From Clostridium algoriphilum (GTDB lineage: Bacteria; Bacillota; Clostridia; Clostridiales; Clostridiaceae), in assembly GCF_020443705.1 (NCBI RefSeq), contig NZ_JAIZZK010000014.1, positions 1 to 64,000 of the forward strand: a stretch of 64,000 nt of DNA, given 5' to 3'. The first letter of the stretch is position 1. Each line of letters opens with the position of its first letter. Shown here piece by piece: positions 63,234 to 64,000 of the stretch. The notes under the pieces are model-generated. The model worked only from the letters and a program-made list of their open reading frames with translations, was not told the DNA's origin and did not search any database. The position numbers were made by a program, and so were the translations under genes.

Positions 63234-63259
63234 ATGAATATTTATACATTCTTATGCAT
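63234..63259 (-). promoter_or_regulatory. probable ArgR boxes in the operon leader
   Basis: On the minus strand ATGTATAAATATTCAT (63234-63249) is close to the ArgR/AhrC consensus ATGAATAAAAATTCAA, and a weaker half site, ATGCATAAGAAT (63248-63259), abuts it. The position, between the promoter and the first gene, suits repression by arginine. This rests on pattern matching in A+T-rich DNA. Confidence 0.4.
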
Positions 63260-63337
63260 ATCACTTGTTTCATATTATTTCCTTTTATTATCCGTTTCTT
63301 AACTTTTATTATTGATTTAACTGGCTTTCTTTTACTA

Positions 63338-63366
63338 ATTATATATTACTTTTTATAATAATGCAA
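63338..63366 (-). promoter_or_regulatory. sigma-A promoter of the transporter-argG-argH operon
   Basis: On the minus strand TTGCAT (63361-63366) and TATAAT (63338-63343) are 17 bases apart. The leader to the TTG start is about 130 bases. The wider gap, 63201-63558, holds only this promoter, the ArgR-like boxes and the carB terminator. Confidence 0.65.
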
Positions 63367-63464
63367 TGCTTTTTTATTATTTTCTATTCGTTTTATACAA
63401 TGTTTATGCATATACCTAATGAGAATTTACTAATTCAATTGATTTTGCTCGTTTTAAAGTTTAA

Positions 63465-63500
63465 AAGAGCCCTTAGCATCATATTAGGCTAAAGACTCTT
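63465..63500 (-). terminator. rho-independent terminator of carB
   Basis: On the minus strand AAGAGTCTTTAGCC pairs with GCTAAGGGCTCTT (G-U allowed) and TTTT follows. It separates carB from the transporter operon. Confidence 0.75.
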
Positions 63501-63558
63501 ACACTTTATTTTTTTAAAATTATTAACTATTATGAATAGGTCATTATGGCTTTAGTAA

Positions 63559-64000
63559 TTATTCTGCCATATTAAATACTTCTAAATTTTCACTTTTAAT
63601 ATCTTTCTTCATAAGATCTACCAATGCCTTTGCAGTGTCTAGTGATGTTAATACCCCAAGTGAACTCTCAATAGCAGTTCTTCTAATTCTAAAACCATCT
63701 GTCTTCGAATCATTACCTTTAGTAGGTGTATTTATTACTAAATCAACTTGCCTGCTCTTAATTACATCAATGATATTAGGAGTTCCTTCTGTAATTTTAT
63801 TAACTTCCTTCGCCTCTATACCATTGTCTCTTAATAACTTAGCTGTACCCTTCGTTGCTATAAATTTATAATTAAGTTCATTAAAAGCTTTAGCTATATA
63901 TAAAAACTCTTCATAATCCTGTGGATTTATTGTTGCCAAGATAACGCCTTTTTCTTTTTTAACCTTCATTCCTGATGCAACAAATCCTTTATATAAAGCT
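63559..64000 (-). CDS. carB: carbamoyl-phosphate synthase large subunit, C-terminal part
   Basis: The last 147 residues; the gene continues past the right edge. The frame is open through ALYKGFVASGMKV, the usual junction into the MGS-like allosteric domain, then VILATINPQDYEEF, FIATKGTAKLLRDNGI and VINTPTKGNDSKTDGFRIRR before the end. This domain binds the regulators UMP and ornithine. CarB makes carbamoyl phosphate for pyrimidines and arginine; its closeness to argG/argH suggests an arginine role. Confidence 0.94.
   Translation of the reverse strand, partial: ALYKGFVASGMKVKKEKGVILATINPQDYEEFLYIAKAFNELNYKFIATKGTAKLLRDNGIEAKEVNKITEGTPNIIDVIKSRQVDLVINTPTKGNDSKTDGFRIRRTAIESSLGVLTSLDTAKALVDLMKKDIKSENLEVFNMAE

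Overview
The window is strongly A+T-rich chromosomal DNA, most like a spore-forming anaerobic Clostridium (Clostridiaceae). Signs of this are two CotS spore-coat paralogues with a CotSA-like glycosyltransferase, MutS2, a U32/DUF3656 protein, a TPP riboswitch, AGGAGG-type ribosome binding sites with many TTG and GTG starts, and a close relative of the Clostridioides orphan methylase CamA. I cannot name the species. I see no phage, insertion sequence or CRISPR array.

Left part (1-9300): the edge carries the start of a 4-hydroxybutyryl-CoA dehydratase-like gene. Next is a CBS-PAS-AAA+ sigma-54 activator, then a five-gene operon: acyl carrier protein, AMP-dependent acyl ligase, LuxE-like, LuxC-like and MaoC hydratase. 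There is no luciferase. Both the edge gene and the five-gene operon have near-perfect sigma-54 -24/-12 boxes (TGGCAT-N5-TTGCT), so they look like one regulon around the activator. The ligase reading frame is broken at a run of nine A. A small HesB/IscA-like CC/Se-motif protein and the CamA-like orphan adenine methyltransferase follow.

9400-16300: a histidine-degradation operon (hutH, glutamate formimidoyltransferase, hutI, cyclodeaminase) without urocanase, a decayed catalase fragment, a DMT transporter and a nitroreductase.

16300-29400: an exopolysaccharide cluster on the minus strand, running TPR protein, chain-length regulator, BY-kinase, broken PHP phosphatase, galU, CapD-like dehydratase, O-antigen-ligase-like protein, TagA/WecG, GT4 and MurJ-like flippase. 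Phosphoglucomutase lies upstream of it. At least one gene here seems to begin with a non-canonical ATT codon.

29600-40900: housekeeping genes, namely an Orn/Lys/Arg decarboxylase-family protein, an FMN alpha-hydroxy-acid oxidase family protein, DUF523, mutS2, U32 protein, a glycosyltransferase, a ten-repeat WG protein and exonuclease III.

41100-48600: spore-coat sugar genes (two CotS kinase-fold proteins, a CotSA-like glycosyltransferase, a sugar-nucleotide epimerase and convergent UDP-glucose dehydrogenase) and an NAPE-PLD-like metallo-hydrolase.

48600-57100: a SWIM-SNF2 helicase, a cold-shock protein, a small membrane protein, tRNA-Gln(CTG) and tRNA-Glu(CTC), a Suv3-like helicase, and a TPP-riboswitch operon whose ABC transporter has been destroyed by a deletion joining permease to ATPase.

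57200-64000: a patatin lipase, then an arginine-related operon (polar amino acid ABC importer, argG, argH) with a clear promoter and ArgR-box-like sequence, preceded by the 3' end of carB at the right edge.
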